Assembly (NCBI GenBank): GCA_946539945.1
Contig: CAMNHX010000069.1
Span: 1 to 7,598, forward strand
Reading direction: 5' to 3'
Source of the DNA: an uncultured Desulfobulbus sp.
Lineage (GTDB): Bacteria > Desulfobacterota > Desulfobulbia > Desulfobulbales > Desulfobulbaceae
DNA: 7,598 bases
Position 1 is the first letter of the stretch. Every line of letters begins with the position of its first letter. Made by a program: the position numbers and the translations under genes. The notes under the pieces are model-generated. The model saw only the letters and a program-made list of their open reading frames with translations, was not told the DNA's origin and did no database searches. Positions 6,261 through 7,598 of the stretch are shown here, piece after piece.

Positions 6261-7433
6261 ATGTTCGAGAAAGCGTTAAAAGGAAACAACTACTACTGGA
6301 TGTGGCTGGCCTTTCTGGGCTTTGTTATTGCTTTAGGCTGCATCTGCTTTTTGCGCCAGTACTTTTACGGCCTGGGACTGACCGGCATGACCCGTGATAT
6401 TTCCTGGGGGCTGTACATTTCCCAGTTCACCTTTCTGGTTGGTGTGGCTGCCGGAGGCGTGATGCTGGTTCTGCCCTACTATATCCATGACTTCAAGGCT
6501 TTTGGCCGTATCACCATTCTGGGCGAATTTCTGGCCATTCCTGCTCTGCTGATGTGCATGATGTTCATCATGGTGGACGTTGGGCAACCGCTCCGCGCCA
6601 TGAACATGATCCTGCATCCGACCCCGCATTCCATGCTGTTCTGGGATATGTGCGTGCTGTTGGGCTACCTGTTCCTGAACATCCTCTGCGGCTGGGTGAT
6701 TCTGACTGCTGAACGCAAGCAGGTGCATCCGCCCAAGTGGATCTATTTCTTTGTCTATTTCTCAATTCCCTTTGCCTTTTCCATCCACACGGTTACGGCC
6801 ATGCTGTACTGCGGCCTGCCGGGACGGCATTACTGGCTGTCTGCCATCATTGCCCCGCGCTTTCTGGCCTCGGCCTTTGCAGCAGGCCCCTGCCTGATCG
6901 TGATTCTGGCGCTCATCCTGAAGCGGGTGGCGAACTTTGATGCAGGCAAGGTAGCCATTGACAAGATCGTGACCATCATCATCTACGCGGCCATTGCCAA
7001 TATGTTCTTCTGGTCCCTGGAAGTGTTTGTCGGCGCGTATTCCAACGTGCCGGGGCATCTGCACTCCTTGCAGTACCTGTTCTTTGGACTGGAGCATCAT
7101 GGACACGTGTACAACAATCTTGTGCCCTTCATGTGGCTCTTCCTCATCCTGTTTATCGTGGGCATCTGCCTAGTCAGCCATCCCAAAACGCGGCACGACA
7201 ATGACCGCTGGTTAGGCATTGGTTGCGCCTGCATCTTCACAGCCTTCTGGCTGGACAAGGGTGTGGGCTTCGTGCTGGGCGGCTTTGTTCCCACGCCGAC
7301 TGAAGAGATTGTGGAGTACTATCCCCACTTCAACGAGCTGATGATTACTGCCGCCATCTGGGCAGCCGGAGCCTTTATTCTGACCGTGCTGTACAAGATT
7401 GCCATTGGGGTGGATCGCGAGATTGAGGCTTGA
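6261..7433 (+). CDS. dsrP: DsrP, NrfD-family integral membrane subunit
   Basis: Polytopic membrane protein of the NrfD/PsrC family, which interacts with menaquinone and pairs with the ferredoxin-like DsrO. It is 390 residues long. I count about ten hydrophobic segments, at roughly 12-31, 50-72, 88-108, 125-149, 159-180, 195-221, 237-260, 286-306, 316-340 and 360-383. Family-like features include the loop VDVGQPLRAMNMILHPTPHS (about 105-124) and the polar residues E254 and H278-H282 around FVGAYSN and LEHHGH. It has no cofactor-binding cysteine motif and no signal peptide. The ATG at 6261 is 7 bp after the dsrO stop codon. It is the last gene of the operon; a strong hairpin begins 37 bp after its stop. 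The functional call rests on family resemblance plus the dsrMKJO context. Confidence 0.96.
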   Translation: MFEKALKGNNYYWMWLAFLGFVIALGCICFLRQYFYGLGLTGMTRDISWGLYISQFTFLVGVAAGGVMLVLPYYIHDFKAFGRITILGEFLAIPALLMCMMFIMVDVGQPLRAMNMILHPTPHSMLFWDMCVLLGYLFLNILCGWVILTAERKQVHPPKWIYFFVYFSIPFAFSIHTVTAMLYCGLPGRHYWLSAIIAPRFLASAFAAGPCLIVILALILKRVANFDAGKVAIDKIVTIIIYAAIANMFFWSLEVFVGAYSNVPGHLHSLQYLFFGLEHHGHVYNNLVPFMWLFLILFIVGICLVSHPKTRHDNDRWLGIGCACIFTAFWLDKGVGFVLGGFVPTPTEEIVEYYPHFNELMITAAIWAAGAFILTVLYKIAIGVDREIEA

Positions 7434-7470
7434 ACGGCACTCGTCGTCTTGCCGTCCAGCTTGATACGCA

Positions 7471-7514
7471 GCAAGGGCTGATTCCGGGGATTCCGGGATC
7501 AGCCCTTGCATTTT
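7471..7514 (+). terminator. Intrinsic terminator closing the dsrMKJOP operon
   Basis: GCAAGGGCTGAT (7471-7482) is perfectly complementary to ATCAGCCCTTGC (7498-7509). Inside it, T7483 can wobble-pair with G7497, and CCGG (7484-7487) pairs with CCGG (7493-7496), giving a 17-bp stem around a 5-nt loop (7488-7492). After one A comes TTTT (7511-7514). The T-run is short, but the stem is long and GC-rich. The hairpin is nearly symmetrical, so it could also slow transcription arriving from the other strand. Confidence 0.85.
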
Positions 7515-7565
7515 GGCTTCAGGGCAGGGATGGAGAGCGCAAATCCGTTCTGCAAAACTTACGCC

Positions 7566-7598
7566 AACCTGATCAAATCTATCTCAACGTGATCGGTT
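7566..7598. repeat. Imperfect inverted repeat at the window end
   Basis: AACCTGATCA (7566-7575) and TGATCGGTT (7590-7598) are inverted copies apart from one bulged T, with a 14-bp spacer. It may be an operator or leader hairpin for a gene beyond the window, but the right side is cut off. I see no coding region between 7434 and 7598. Confidence 0.3.

Noticed and set aside
5309..6289. Long open frame (326 codons) on the minus strand opposite dsrO and the end of dsrJ
   Set aside because: Translation shows no family features, and dsrO on the + strand has a Tat signal and all cluster cysteines; this is a coding shadow.
7434..7455. ACGGCA/TGCCGT inverted repeat just after the dsrP stop codon
   Set aside because: Only 6 bp with a 10-nt loop and no T-run; the 17-bp hairpin just downstream is the convincing terminator.
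1..7598. Search for mobile elements, CRISPR arrays, tRNA, rRNA or attachment sites
   Set aside because: No transposase-like protein, regularly spaced repeats or RNA gene signatures were seen by eye on either strand.

Overview
The window carries a complete dsrMKJOP operon, which encodes the membrane-spanning DsrMKJOP electron-transfer complex of dissimilatory sulfur metabolism. It is preceded by a small gene for a stand-alone RsbRD-type N-terminal domain protein and by the 3' part of a tail-specific protease (prc) gene. All real genes lie on the + strand. The DsrK and DsrO cysteine patterns, the triheme DsrJ with its extra cysteine, and the gene order M-K-J-O-P point to a sulfate- or sulfur-reducing member of Desulfobacterota. 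The exact family cannot be settled from this window; Desulfobulbales or Desulfovibrionales are my guesses.

Layout. Positions 2-1543 hold the C-terminal three quarters of a Prc/CtpA-family S41 protease, with the PDZ domain, the catalytic Ser/Lys pair and the C-terminal domain; its start lies upstream of the window. Positions 1544-1674 are a 131-bp gap with a T-run, a weak promoter-like element and a 20-bp-spaced direct repeat. Positions 1675-2223 encode the RsbRD_N-like protein. Positions 2224-2307 are an 84-bp leader that can fold into a GC-rich hairpin just ahead of dsrM. Positions 2308-7433 hold dsrM, dsrK, dsrJ, dsrO and dsrP, tightly packed with gaps of 54, 27, 22 and 7 bp, each with a recognisable ribosome binding site. 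A 17-bp hairpin followed by TTTT at 7471-7514 closes the operon. The last about 85 bp contain no gene I can recognise, only an imperfect inverted repeat cut by the window end.

How the genes work together. DsrP (NrfD-type quinone-interacting membrane protein), DsrO (Tat-exported ferredoxin-like protein) and DsrJ (membrane-anchored triheme cytochrome c) form the periplasm-facing module. DsrM (NarI-like diheme cytochrome b) and DsrK (HdrD-like cytoplasmic Fe-S protein) form the cytoplasm-facing module, which in sulfate reducers is thought to reduce the DsrC trisulfide made by DsrAB. The window contains no dsrAB or dsrC. I see no mobile element, CRISPR array, tRNA or rRNA. Most of the window is a well-known system; the less ordinary points are the lone RsbRD-domain gene beside it, the structured dsrM leader, the variant CCG motif of DsrK and the degenerate first ferredoxin motif of DsrO.
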